This document shows, piece after piece, positions 46,649 through 53,483 of a stretch of 64,000 nucleotides of DNA; within the stretch, counting starts at the first letter, position 1; every line of letters starts with the position of its first letter. Where the stretch lies: the NCBI GenBank assembly GCA_003600225.1, contig QZFT01000037.1, forward strand, positions 1 through 64,000, written 5' to 3'. The translations under genes were made by a program, and so were the position numbers. The notes below the pieces were generated by a model. It worked only from the letters and a program-made list of their open reading frames with translations, was not told the origin of the DNA and made no database searches. Source of the stretch: Pseudonocardiaceae bacterium YIM PH 21723 (GTDB taxonomy: Bacteria; Actinomycetota; Actinomycetes; Mycobacteriales; Pseudonocardiaceae).

Positions 46649-47224
46649 TCACTGCGCGGCGCCCTGCATGGCCGCCACCGGAACCGAGCGTTGCCGCTGG
46701 CCAGGAATGCGCTGGTCCAGCCACCCCACCCGAATCCGCCGACGGATCCGGCAGAGCGCGGACTGAGCCGCGCGCGGTGTCGTGTTGAGTTCCTTGGCGA
46801 TCTCGCCATGACCGAGGCCGTTGGCCACCATCAGGACCAGGGAGCGCTCCCGTTGGGAGAGCAGTCCCAGGCGGCTGGCCAGCCAGCGGGCCTCCGCGCG
46901 GTCACACGCTGTGTCTGCAGGGTCTTCCACGACGCCGGGGTGCAGCTTCGTGTGGGTGCCCAGCCTCGTCGCCACCATGCGACGCCGCGCGTCGTCCGCG
47001 CAGAGCCGTTTGACCACGGTGACCAGGAACGGGCGTAGCCGGGTGATGTCCAGGTTGGTGAACTCGGCTGCCCGCAACAGAGCGTCGTGCACGATGTCTT
47101 CAGCCTGCGCGGGAGCCGCGCAGTACCGGGTGGCGATCCTGATCAGGTAAGGCCTGATCCTGATGCACTCCTCCCAAAAAAAGTTCGAAACCGTAGGACT
47201 TGGTTTCCATTCCTCCACCCGCAT
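46649..47224 (-). CDS. Sigma-70 family RNA polymerase sigma factor (ECF-like)
   Basis: A 191-residue protein from the ATG at 47224, preceded by GAGGGG 6 bp away; a longer upstream frame lacks this. Region 2 (YLIRIATRYCAAPAQAEDIVHDALLRAAEF...RPFLVTVVKRLCADDARRR) and region 4 (LGLLSQRERSLVLMVANGLGHGEIAKELNTTPRAAQSALCRIRRRI) are recognisable. No anti-sigma gene is adjacent. Targets unknown; a 560-bp empty region upstream separates it from the next gene, possibly its own control region. Confidence 0.83.
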   Translation of the reverse strand: MRVEEWKPSPTVSNFFWEECIRIRPYLIRIATRYCAAPAQAEDIVHDALLRAAEFTNLDITRLRPFLVTVVKRLCADDARRRMVATRLGTHTKLHPGVVEDPADTACDRAEARWLASRLGLLSQRERSLVLMVANGLGHGEIAKELNTTPRAAQSALCRIRRRIRVGWLDQRIPGQRQRSVPVAAMQGAAQ

Positions 47225-47786
47225 GTTGTTCCCCTCATGCCAATACTCCCGCAGGTCTCTGCTAAGCAGGCCCCTGAACCCGCGAGTTTGGGTTTCCTGT
47301 GTTTGATCCCACGCACGCACTGTTTCTATCGGATGTACGGCCGTGCTCAGTGTAAGTCGCAGAACGGAGTTAGTTAATTACCTCACGTCGTAACATTGAC
47401 TAGGCCATCCACGCGCCGCGCTGGACGAAAACTATGCACACAGGTGTCAGTGATGCAGATCACACGCAAGGCCCGAGTCGCCCGCACGTACCACAATCAA
47501 GCCCCCGGCTGCCCAGGAAATATGCCGGTGTCCCGGGGCGGGGGCTGGGGCAAATGGTCGCATGTCTGTCATGGGACTGTGTGCTGACGCCGCGGAATTG
47601 CTGTTTCTCATGACTCCTGGCCACGGTCGACCGTCGTGTTACCCGCCCCGACGGCCGGCACTATGGCCGGAGCCGATAGTGGCTTGCCGGACACGGCGCG
47701 GTTCCCCTACCGCGCCGTGACCGTGGAAGGCCTTACCTGGTGTCCGGTTCCGGACACGGATCACCCGCGAGCCTGGGCCGGAAGGA
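47225..47786. other. 562-bp intergenic region with hairpin, no gene
   Basis: Contains an AT-richer patch near 47350-47400 and a perfect 10-bp hairpin (47692-47701 / 47710-47719) about 70 bp past the stop of the gene at 47787 on the minus strand, a likely terminator. Small frames here lack good starts or composition. Confidence 0.6.
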
Positions 47787-48557
47787 CTAGGCGAGCCGGG
47801 CAAGTCGCATCGGTGTGCCCAGTGCCGTGCCGCGACCGGTGACCGCGAGGATGTGCTGGTCGTCGGGCCGTACCCAGGCGACCTCCATGCCCGCGGGCCC
47901 GCGCCCGTCGATGTCGGCCAGCACCGGGCGCCCTGACCTGGGAATGGCGAATCGCACCCCGATGGGCGTGCTGTGCCCGCCCGCCGCCCGGATCGCGGCC
48001 AGCACGGCGTACTTGCCGCAGCCGATCATCGTGCTCAGCACCTGGTGTTCCGCGCTGTCCCTGCTGTTCAGATCGCGTCTTTCCATCGCGGTGAGCGTCT
48101 GGGTCCCGTCGCCCGTCCGGAGATGCCGCAGATGTACGCCGACCGGCGGGAAACCGGTGGCGATGACCGCCATGAGCCTGCTGGAGGACACCGAGAAGCC
48201 ACAGCCGCCTACCTGTCCGCGCACGGTCAGAACGCCCGAAGGCGGGGCGGTGCTGTCCGGGCCGCGGCGCAGTGGCAGCGGAACCCGCTCCGGCACGACG
48301 TCCAGTTCGGTGCCCAGTACCCGGCGCAGTTCGGCTCGGATGGCGATGTGTGCCAGGCGGGCGTGACTGCCGGTGCCCGCCTCGATCATGCCCAGCTCAG
48401 CGGTGCTGAGCAGGCCGGCGTCGGCGTGCTGGTAGCGCGGTCGCGAGGTGGCGAGGGTGAGGTCCAGCAGTCGCAGGCGGACCCAGCCGAGGGCGGACAG
48501 CCAGGCGCCCGAACTGAACTCGACGGGTACCGGGTCGGTCCACAGGGCGTGGCTCAC
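47787..48557 (-). CDS. Degenerate 4'-phosphopantetheinyl-transferase-like protein
   Basis: A 256-residue protein that follows the Sfp layout: N-terminal segment with LGWVRLRLLDLTLATSRPRY, then a core FSVSSSRLMAVIATGFPPVGVHLRHL, and LTAMERRDLNS...VLSTMIGCGKYAVLAAIRAAG. In active PPTases the matching parts read SHS..., GVD-x-E and W-x-x-KEA. Here SHS is SSS, the Mg-binding Asp is His (VGVHLRHL) and KEA is GKY. The protein may therefore be inactive or specialised. No carrier-protein gene is adjacent. Identification is moderate. Confidence 0.5.
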   Translation of the reverse strand: MSHALWTDPVPVEFSSGAWLSALGWVRLRLLDLTLATSRPRYQHADAGLLSTAELGMIEAGTGSHARLAHIAIRAELRRVLGTELDVVPERVPLPLRRGPDSTAPPSGVLTVRGQVGGCGFSVSSSRLMAVIATGFPPVGVHLRHLRTGDGTQTLTAMERRDLNSRDSAEHQVLSTMIGCGKYAVLAAIRAAGGHSTPIGVRFAIPRSGRPVLADIDGRGPAGMEVAWVRPDDQHILAVTGRGTALGTPMRLARLA

Positions 48558-48950
48558 TCCCTCTGCCTACTCGCTCGGGGTTCCGGGTGGGGCACGCCCT
48601 GATTACGAGCCGGACCCAGGAATGCGCGAAGGTTGATTAGTAGAACCGGCAAATAGTCGTAATGCCCGGCGGTGATGTGTCATCCGGAGGCCAGCCGGAA
48701 AGGCAATCGGCCGTAGGGGGGATTCATGTGGCCGATTCCTATTACGGCATAGGATGGGTATGTCGGCGATTTCTGAGTGATCAGAATTGGTGTCAGTCTT
48801 TTGCTAACGATATTAATGGTCAGTTTCGAACCGCCATCGGTACGAAGGTAAGTATCAATTAGTTGCACATGTCCGGACCGGTAGATGAACGTCCGGCCGA
48901 CCCGGAATAACCGGATCGGCCGGAAACTTGCAGACAAGCAACTGCTGATA
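48558..48950. other. 393-bp intergenic region, AT-rich patch
   Basis: The part from about 48720 to 48870 is much more AT-rich than the surroundings (GATATTAATGG, TATCAATTAG). It holds a small frame (48662-48862) that I do not accept as a gene. It lies downstream of the monooxygenase gene and upstream of the PPTase-like gene on the minus strand, so it may include a promoter for the latter. Confidence 0.5.
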
Positions 48951-50435
48951 TCAGTTGATCAGTTCGAAGTCGCCTGCCCGCAACTGCCTGGTGCGCAGCC
49001 AGTAACGCCAGGTGAAGCCGGGCCACAGGGTGCGGTTCACGCCGCGGGAGTCCAGGTACCAGCTCTTGCAGCCGCCCTGGCTCCAGACCGTCCGGTCCAG
49101 TTGTCCCTGGATGTCGGCGTTGAACTCCCGCTGGACCGAGGCCCGCACGTCCACGCCCTTGGCCTTGGTCCGCCGCTGCAGCGCGAGGGCCTGGAGGATG
49201 TAGTTCACCTGCGCCTCGATCATGAAGACGATCGAGTTGTGGCCGAGGCCGGTGTTCGCGCCGACGAGCGTGAAGGCGTTCGGGAAACCGTGGATCGCGA
49301 CGCCGAGGTAGCTCTCGATTCCGTCCTGCCACGCCTCCTGCAGTTTGATGCCGCCGCGGCCGGTCATGCTCATCTCGGACATGGCGTCGGTGACCTTGAA
49401 GCCGGTGCCGTAGACGATGCAGTCGACCTCGTGCTCGACGCCGTCCGCGGTGACGATGCTGTTCGCCCGCACCTCGGTCAGCGCGTCGGTGATCACGTTG
49501 ACGTTGGGCCTGTCCAGGGCGGGGTAGTAGTCGTCGGAGATCAGGATCCGCTTGCAGCCGAGGTTGAAGTCCGGGGTGACCGCCTTGCGCAGCTTCCGGT
49601 CCTTGATGCCCTTGGCGATGTGCGCCTTGCCCAGCGCCTCGCCGACCTTGTTCAGCGCGCGGACCTGGAAGGCGACCAGCCGGGCCTCGTGGAACCAGTA
49701 CAGCAGCGCGCGGAACAGGTTCTGGGTGAACGGCAGCCTGCGGAACAGTTGCTTGGCCCAAGCGGGTACGGCGAAGTCCGGCTTGGACATGATCCAGGCG
49801 GGGGTGCGCTGCACGACGTGCAGCTGTTCCACCTGCGGCGCGATCTGCGGGATGGCCTGCACCGCGGAGGCGCCGGTGCCGATGACGGCGACCTTCTTGC
49901 CGGTGAAGTCGTAGTCGTGGTCCCAGGTGGCGGTGTGCATGGTCTTGCCCTGGAAGGACTCCAGGCCGGGCACGTTCGGGTAGGACGGGATGTGCAGCGG
50001 TCCCTGCCCGATGATGATGGCGCCGGCGATCACCGTGCGGCCACCGGCCAGGTTGACCAGCCAGGTGTTCGTGTCGTCCCGGTACTCGTAGCCGATGACC
50101 TCGGAGCCGAACCGGATGTGCTCGCGCAGGTTGTACTTCTCCATCACGCCGCGCAGGTAGGCGTGGATCTCTCGCTGCTCCGGGTAGAGCCGGTTCCAGT
50201 CCGGGTTCTGCTCGAAGGAGAAGGAGTACAGGTGCGAGGGGATGTCACAGGCGCAGCCCGGGTAGGTGTTCTCCCGCCAGGTGCCGCCGACGTCGTCCGC
50301 CTTCTCCAGGATGACGAAGTCGTTCACGCCCTTCTGCTTCAGGCGCACGGCCATGCCGAGGCCGGAGAAGCCGGTACCGACGATCGCGACGGAGACGGTC
50401 TCCGTGCGTCGTTCGGTCGCTGCCGTTGCCGCCAT
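48951..50435 (-). CDS. Baeyer-Villiger-type flavin-containing monooxygenase
   Basis: A 494-residue class B flavoprotein monooxygenase. FAD motif GTGFSG (20-25) and NADPH motif GTGASA (186-191) flank the fingerprint FxGxxxHTxxW, here FQGKTMHTATW (161-171), which defines BVMOs and related FMOs. The CACDIPSHLYSFSFEQNPDW segment is typical of the ethionamide-activating EthA-like branch and cyclohexanone-type enzymes. Converts ketones to esters, or oxidises sulfur or nitrogen. Divergently transcribed from a TetR gene through a shared 83-bp region with dyads; no other catabolic gene adjoins. Confidence 0.9.
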   Translation of the reverse strand: MAATAATERRTETVSVAIVGTGFSGLGMAVRLKQKGVNDFVILEKADDVGGTWRENTYPGCACDIPSHLYSFSFEQNPDWNRLYPEQREIHAYLRGVMEKYNLREHIRFGSEVIGYEYRDDTNTWLVNLAGGRTVIAGAIIIGQGPLHIPSYPNVPGLESFQGKTMHTATWDHDYDFTGKKVAVIGTGASAVQAIPQIAPQVEQLHVVQRTPAWIMSKPDFAVPAWAKQLFRRLPFTQNLFRALLYWFHEARLVAFQVRALNKVGEALGKAHIAKGIKDRKLRKAVTPDFNLGCKRILISDDYYPALDRPNVNVITDALTEVRANSIVTADGVEHEVDCIVYGTGFKVTDAMSEMSMTGRGGIKLQEAWQDGIESYLGVAIHGFPNAFTLVGANTGLGHNSIVFMIEAQVNYILQALALQRRTKAKGVDVRASVQREFNADIQGQLDRTVWSQGGCKSWYLDSRGVNRTLWPGFTWRYWLRTRQLRAGDFELIN

Positions 50436-50454
50436 GTGGTCCTCCCGTTAGGGC

Positions 50455-50503
50455 TACTTTCAAGTAACCTACTGCCAGTAAGCTACCCCAAGTAACTTAC
50501 TTG
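50455..50503. promoter_or_regulatory. Three tandem dyads between monooxygenase and tetR
   Basis: TACTTTCAAGTA (50455-50466), TACTGCCAGTA (50470-50480) and CAAGTAACTTACTTG (50489-50503) are successive palindromes built on a TACTT/AAGTA half-site, all inside the 83-bp divergent intergenic region. They are likely operators of the adjacent TetR protein. Confidence 0.65.
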
Positions 50504-50518
50504 CGGTAGGGTGAAGTT

Positions 50519-51124
50519 ATGACAGAGATCGACAGCAGGCCGCGCAAGCGCATGCCCCGGGCCGAGCGTGAGGCGCAGATGCTGTCCGTGGCCGAGGCGG
50601 TGTTCGCCGAACGCGGCTACGCGGCGGCGTCCATGGACGACATCGCCGAGCGGTGCGGCGTCTCCAAGCCGATGCTCTACGAGTACTTCGGCTCCAAGGA
50701 GGGCCTGCTGCTGGGCTGCATCAACGAGGTCCGGCAAGGCATGCTCGGCGCCACCATGGCCGCCGTCGCCGAACCCGGTGAGCCCCTGGACGTGATGCGC
50801 CGCGGGCTGTACGCCTACTTCGAGTTCGTCTTCGCCCGCGGCGGCGCGATCGCCATGATGCTGGAGCCCACCGGCCGACTCGGCGAGGCGATGGAGGACA
50901 TCCGCAAGCAGCAGGTGGACTTCATGTCCGCCACGCTCAGCGCGTTCGTCGAGGTGCCCGACCCGATGGCGCTAGAGGGCTACGCGCAGATCATGCTCGG
51001 CGCCTGCGAGCGGCTGACCCTGTGGAAACTGGACCGGCCGGAGCTGACCGCGCAGCAGGCCACCCAGTACCTGATGGATCTCGGGACCGGGATGCTGCTC
51101 CAGCAGGCGCGCAAGCCGGAATAA
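50519..51124 (+). CDS. TetR family transcriptional regulator
   Basis: A 201-residue TetR protein. The DNA-binding region RAEREAQMLSVAEAVFAERGYAAASMDDIAERCGVSKPMLYEYFGSKEGLLLGC is standard, and the C-terminal helical bundle is about 150 residues. Divergent from the monooxygenase gene, as in EthR/EthA-type pairs. The ATG lies 15 bp after the last palindrome, so autoregulation is plausible. The AAA ATPase gene starts 9 bp after its stop and could be co-transcribed. Confidence 0.9.
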   Translation: MTEIDSRPRKRMPRAEREAQMLSVAEAVFAERGYAAASMDDIAERCGVSKPMLYEYFGSKEGLLLGCINEVRQGMLGATMAAVAEPGEPLDVMRRGLYAYFEFVFARGGAIAMMLEPTGRLGEAMEDIRKQQVDFMSATLSAFVEVPDPMALEGYAQIMLGACERLTLWKLDRPELTAQQATQYLMDLGTGMLLQQARKPE

Positions 51125-51133
51125 CCTGAGGCC

Positions 51134-51868
51134 ATGTTCATCACCCGGGCCCGGCTGCCCCTGGAGGCCGACACCCGGCGTTACCCGTTCACCCTGCCCG
51201 CCGTCCGCCGGCTGCTCGACGGGCAGGAGCTGGAGTTCGGCACACCGGTGACCTTCCTGGTGGGCGAGAACGGATCCGGTAAGTCCACGCTGATCGAGGC
51301 CCTCGCCGTGGCCGCCGGATTCAACGCGGAGGGCGGATCGCAGAACTTCCGGTTCGCCACCCGGGCCAGCGAGTCCAGCCTGGGGGATCACCTGGTGCTC
51401 CGCTGGGAGCGGCGCAAACCGCGGACCGGCTACTTCCTGCGCGCCGAGAGCTACTACAACGTGGCCAGCGAGATCGAACGGCTGGACAGGGAACCGGGTG
51501 GCGGGCGGAAGATCGTCGAGTCCTACGGCGGCGTCTCGGCGCATGAGCGCTCGCACGGCGAGTCGTTCCTGGACCTGGTCACCCACCGGTTCGGCGCGCA
51601 GGGGCTGTACTTCCTGGACGAGCCGGAGGCGGCGCTGTCGGTGCGCGGCTGTCTGGCGGTGCTGGCCCGGATCGGCGACCTGGTGGGCCAGGGATGCCAG
51701 TTCGTCATCGCCACCCACTCACCGATCCTGCTAGCGGCGCCCGGGGCTCGCATCCTGCAGCTGGACGCCGAGGGGGCGTTGGGGGAGGTGCCGTTCGATG
51801 AGGCGTTGCCGGTGGCGTTGACCCGGGATTTCCTGGCGGCGCCGGACCGGTATCTGCGGCACCTCTGA
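51134..51868 (+). CDS. AAA/ABC-type ATPase, RecF-like single domain
   Basis: A 244-residue ATPase: Walker A VGENGSGKST, a signature-like SHGESFLDLV, Walker B GLYFLDEPEAAL and an H-loop VIATHSPILLAAPGA. The spacing is that of the AAA_21/SMC-like ATPases found alone or with nucleases (e.g. OLD, abortive-phage systems). No nuclease or partner gene is adjacent, and it follows a TetR gene by 9 bp. Small size and lack of a coiled-coil insert suggest a housekeeping or orphan ATPase. Function open. Confidence 0.8.
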   Translation: MFITRARLPLEADTRRYPFTLPAVRRLLDGQELEFGTPVTFLVGENGSGKSTLIEALAVAAGFNAEGGSQNFRFATRASESSLGDHLVLRWERRKPRTGYFLRAESYYNVASEIERLDREPGGGRKIVESYGGVSAHERSHGESFLDLVTHRFGAQGLYFLDEPEAALSVRGCLAVLARIGDLVGQGCQFVIATHSPILLAAPGARILQLDAEGALGEVPFDEALPVALTRDFLAAPDRYLRHL

Positions 51869-51975
51869 CCGGTTCGGGGCTGGGTCTGGCCGTCGTCGAA
51901 AGAGGGCTTTGGAGGGGGAGATGGGTGCGGGGCGGGGTCTTTCCTGCCTTCGTGTTGGGTGGGGGCACGCCGGAC
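51869..51975 (+). repeat. Arm C of paired-repeat element 2
   Basis: About 105 bp starting at the AAA ATPase stop, sense with the gene. Shares the blocks GGGGCTGGGTCTGG, CGAAAGAGGGCTTTGGAGGG, TCTTTCCTGCCTTCGTG and TTGGGTGGGGGCACGCC with other arms. Confidence 0.87.
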
Positions 51976-52024
51976 TGGCTGTTCGGGTTGGGTCGTGGGC
52001 CGATATCCGGCCACTATCCACTAT

Positions 52025-52198
52025 GGACGTCCACAGTGGACGTCCGTATCGTGGGAACCTACGGCGTGTCGCGCCATTCCTGCACCGTGTCGCCCCGGGT
52101 GGCCTTGATCAATGCGGAGTTTGGGCCGCTGGGAGCGTTGAAAGCGTCTTTGAGGGCGCAGAACCGGACCGGGGAGCACCTTCGCCCAGCTGAACCCC
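52025..52198 (-). repeat. Core of element 2, nearly identical to core of element 3
   Basis: About 170 bp that match 60951-61125 in reverse complement, with roughly two substitutions and a small indel in the central ~140 bp. Read on the minus strand it contains the frame LKDAFNAPSGPNSALIKATR, then a stop soon after. A perfect dyad GGACGTCCAC-A-GTGGACGTCC lies at 52025-52045. Not accepted as a gene because the upstream frame is not preserved between copies. Confidence 0.85.
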
Positions 52199-52256
52199 GA
52201 AGCCCCGGCCCGAAGCAGCCCCGCCCGAAGCAGCCCCGCGCAGCGGCCCATCCCCA

Positions 52257-52377
52257 CCAGACCGGCGTGCCCCCACCCAACACGCCGGCAGGAAAGTCCC
52301 CACCCAAGGCCCGTCTCCCCCTCCAAAGCCATCCTTCGCCGACCACCAGACCGAGCAGCCCGCACCATCCCCCCAGC
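52257..52377 (-). repeat. Arm D of paired-repeat element 2
   Basis: Inverted copy of the arm sequence, abutting the stop codon of the methyltransferase gene on the minus strand, so it lies at that gene's 3' end. Arms C and D fill the 509-bp gap between two convergent genes. Confidence 0.85.
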
Positions 52378-53178
52378 TCAGTACCGCCGCCCCCAGGCGC
52401 TCACGCCTGCCCCCGCGAAGTCCGCGAAACCCGGATCGTCGAACTCCCGCAGGCCCTCCGCGAGCTCGTCCTCGCTCAGCAGGCCCTCGCCGACCAGCGC
52501 GGGCCCGGCCTCCAGCATCCGGCTCCGCCAGTCGTCGTGCACCGCGTCGTCGTTACCCACACACGTCATCCGCGCCGACATGCCGATGTCGACGAGCCCC
52601 TCCTCGGCGAGGATGGCGGGCAGCCGGCGAACCCAGCTCCGCTCCAGCCCGTGGGCCGCCTGATGGGCGAGCATCGCCCGGTGCAACCGCTGCCAGGCCG
52701 GATGCGGCGAGCTCTCGGTGAGATCACCGGGCCAGTCCTCCTCGATGACCAGCCAGCCACCCGGCGCCAGCCAGCGGCCGGCGTTGGCGATGACCTGTCG
52801 CCACTGGGGCAGGTCGGCCAGGGTCATCCGGCAGTGGATCAGGTTGAACGAACCCGGCGGGAAGCTCGCCTTGCGGATGTCGAGTTCCTGGACCTCGACC
52901 GGGAACCGCATACCCAGCAGGAACCGGGTGTCGGTGTCCACCGCGATCACCCGGCCGTCCTCGCAGTGCATCCCCAGCCAGGCCGCGATCGAGCCCGCCC
53001 CCGCGCCGATCTCCAGACACCGCCAGTGTGGTTGTATGCCCAGCTGCTTCAGGATCCCGGTGCTGATCGGATCCAGTCGTCGTTGCAGCAGTCGCAGCCG
53101 GGTGAGTTCGGCCTGCCGATCCTTGCTGAACGGGTCATCGATGTGTCTGGTGGAGATGAGTCTGTCGGTCAGCACCAT
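52378..53178 (-). CDS. SAM-dependent methyltransferase (class I)
   Basis: A 266-residue enzyme. The nucleotide-binding motif LEIGAGAGSIAAWLG (about residues 55-69) and the acidic strand VIAVDTD are followed by post-motifs FNLIHCRMTLADLPQW and WLAPGGWLVIEEDW. The SAM-binding half is intact; the C-terminal half is family-specific and suggests a small-molecule methyltransferase. It is divergent from the precursor-radical-SAM genes of the RiPP locus (starts about 140 bp apart), so it may be a tailoring enzyme of that locus. Product not determinable. Confidence 0.85.
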   Translation of the reverse strand: MVLTDRLISTRHIDDPFSKDRQAELTRLRLLQRRLDPISTGILKQLGIQPHWRCLEIGAGAGSIAAWLGMHCEDGRVIAVDTDTRFLLGMRFPVEVQELDIRKASFPPGSFNLIHCRMTLADLPQWRQVIANAGRWLAPGGWLVIEEDWPGDLTESSPHPAWQRLHRAMLAHQAAHGLERSWVRRLPAILAEEGLVDIGMSARMTCVGNDDAVHDDWRSRMLEAGPALVGEGLLSEDELAEGLREFDDPGFADFAGAGVSAWGRRY

Positions 53179-53318
53179 GTCGTCCCCCCGCGCTGCTTGG
53201 TATGGACATGATGCGCAACCGTGCTGACTCCGCGCTCTCCGCTGCGGACAGTGGTGTGACAGTGACCCCCGCGTACAGTGTGGGGACTGGCATGAGCAAC
53301 ATGGGGAAAGGTTGCGCG

Positions 53319-53462
53319 ATGCTGACAGATGAGACGTTCATTCTGACCGCCGACGAAGACGAGGCGGAGGCGCAGGATCACGAGATGGTGCTGCGCAAGG
53401 TCAGGATCGTCGGAGGCGTGGCCGGTGAGGTTCGGCAGGTCATGGCCAAGCAGAAGCAGTAA
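53319..53462 (+). CDS. Candidate RiPP precursor peptide
   Basis: A 47-residue peptide (ATG 53319; further ATG/M codons upstream at 53292 and 53202). It has a leader-like acidic front (ETFILTADEDEAEAQDHEM) and a basic, Val/Gly-rich end (RKVRIVGGVAGEVRQV, then MAKQKQ). It lies 21 bp before a B12-binding radical SAM maturase and is followed by no other small frame. Such genes normally encode the substrate of the adjacent maturase. A modified core of about 20 residues is likely at the C-terminus; which residues are modified is unknown. Confidence 0.7.
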   Translation: MLTDETFILTADEDEAEAQDHEMVLRKVRIVGGVAGEVRQVMAKQKQ

Positions 53463-53483
53463 GGCGGCCCGAAGCACCGTGCC

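Noticed and set aside
47396-47587. 63-codon frame upstream of the sigma gene
   Set aside because: Poor start context and no domain; composition not coding-like.
48662-48862. 66-codon frame in the AT-rich gap
   Set aside because: No convincing ribosome site, no recognisable domain, and base composition unlike neighbouring genes.
52021-52368. Small frames over the paired-repeat element 2, and equivalents in elements 1 and 3
   Set aside because: They follow repeat DNA; the upstream frame is not conserved between copies because of an indel, and no ribosome site is present.
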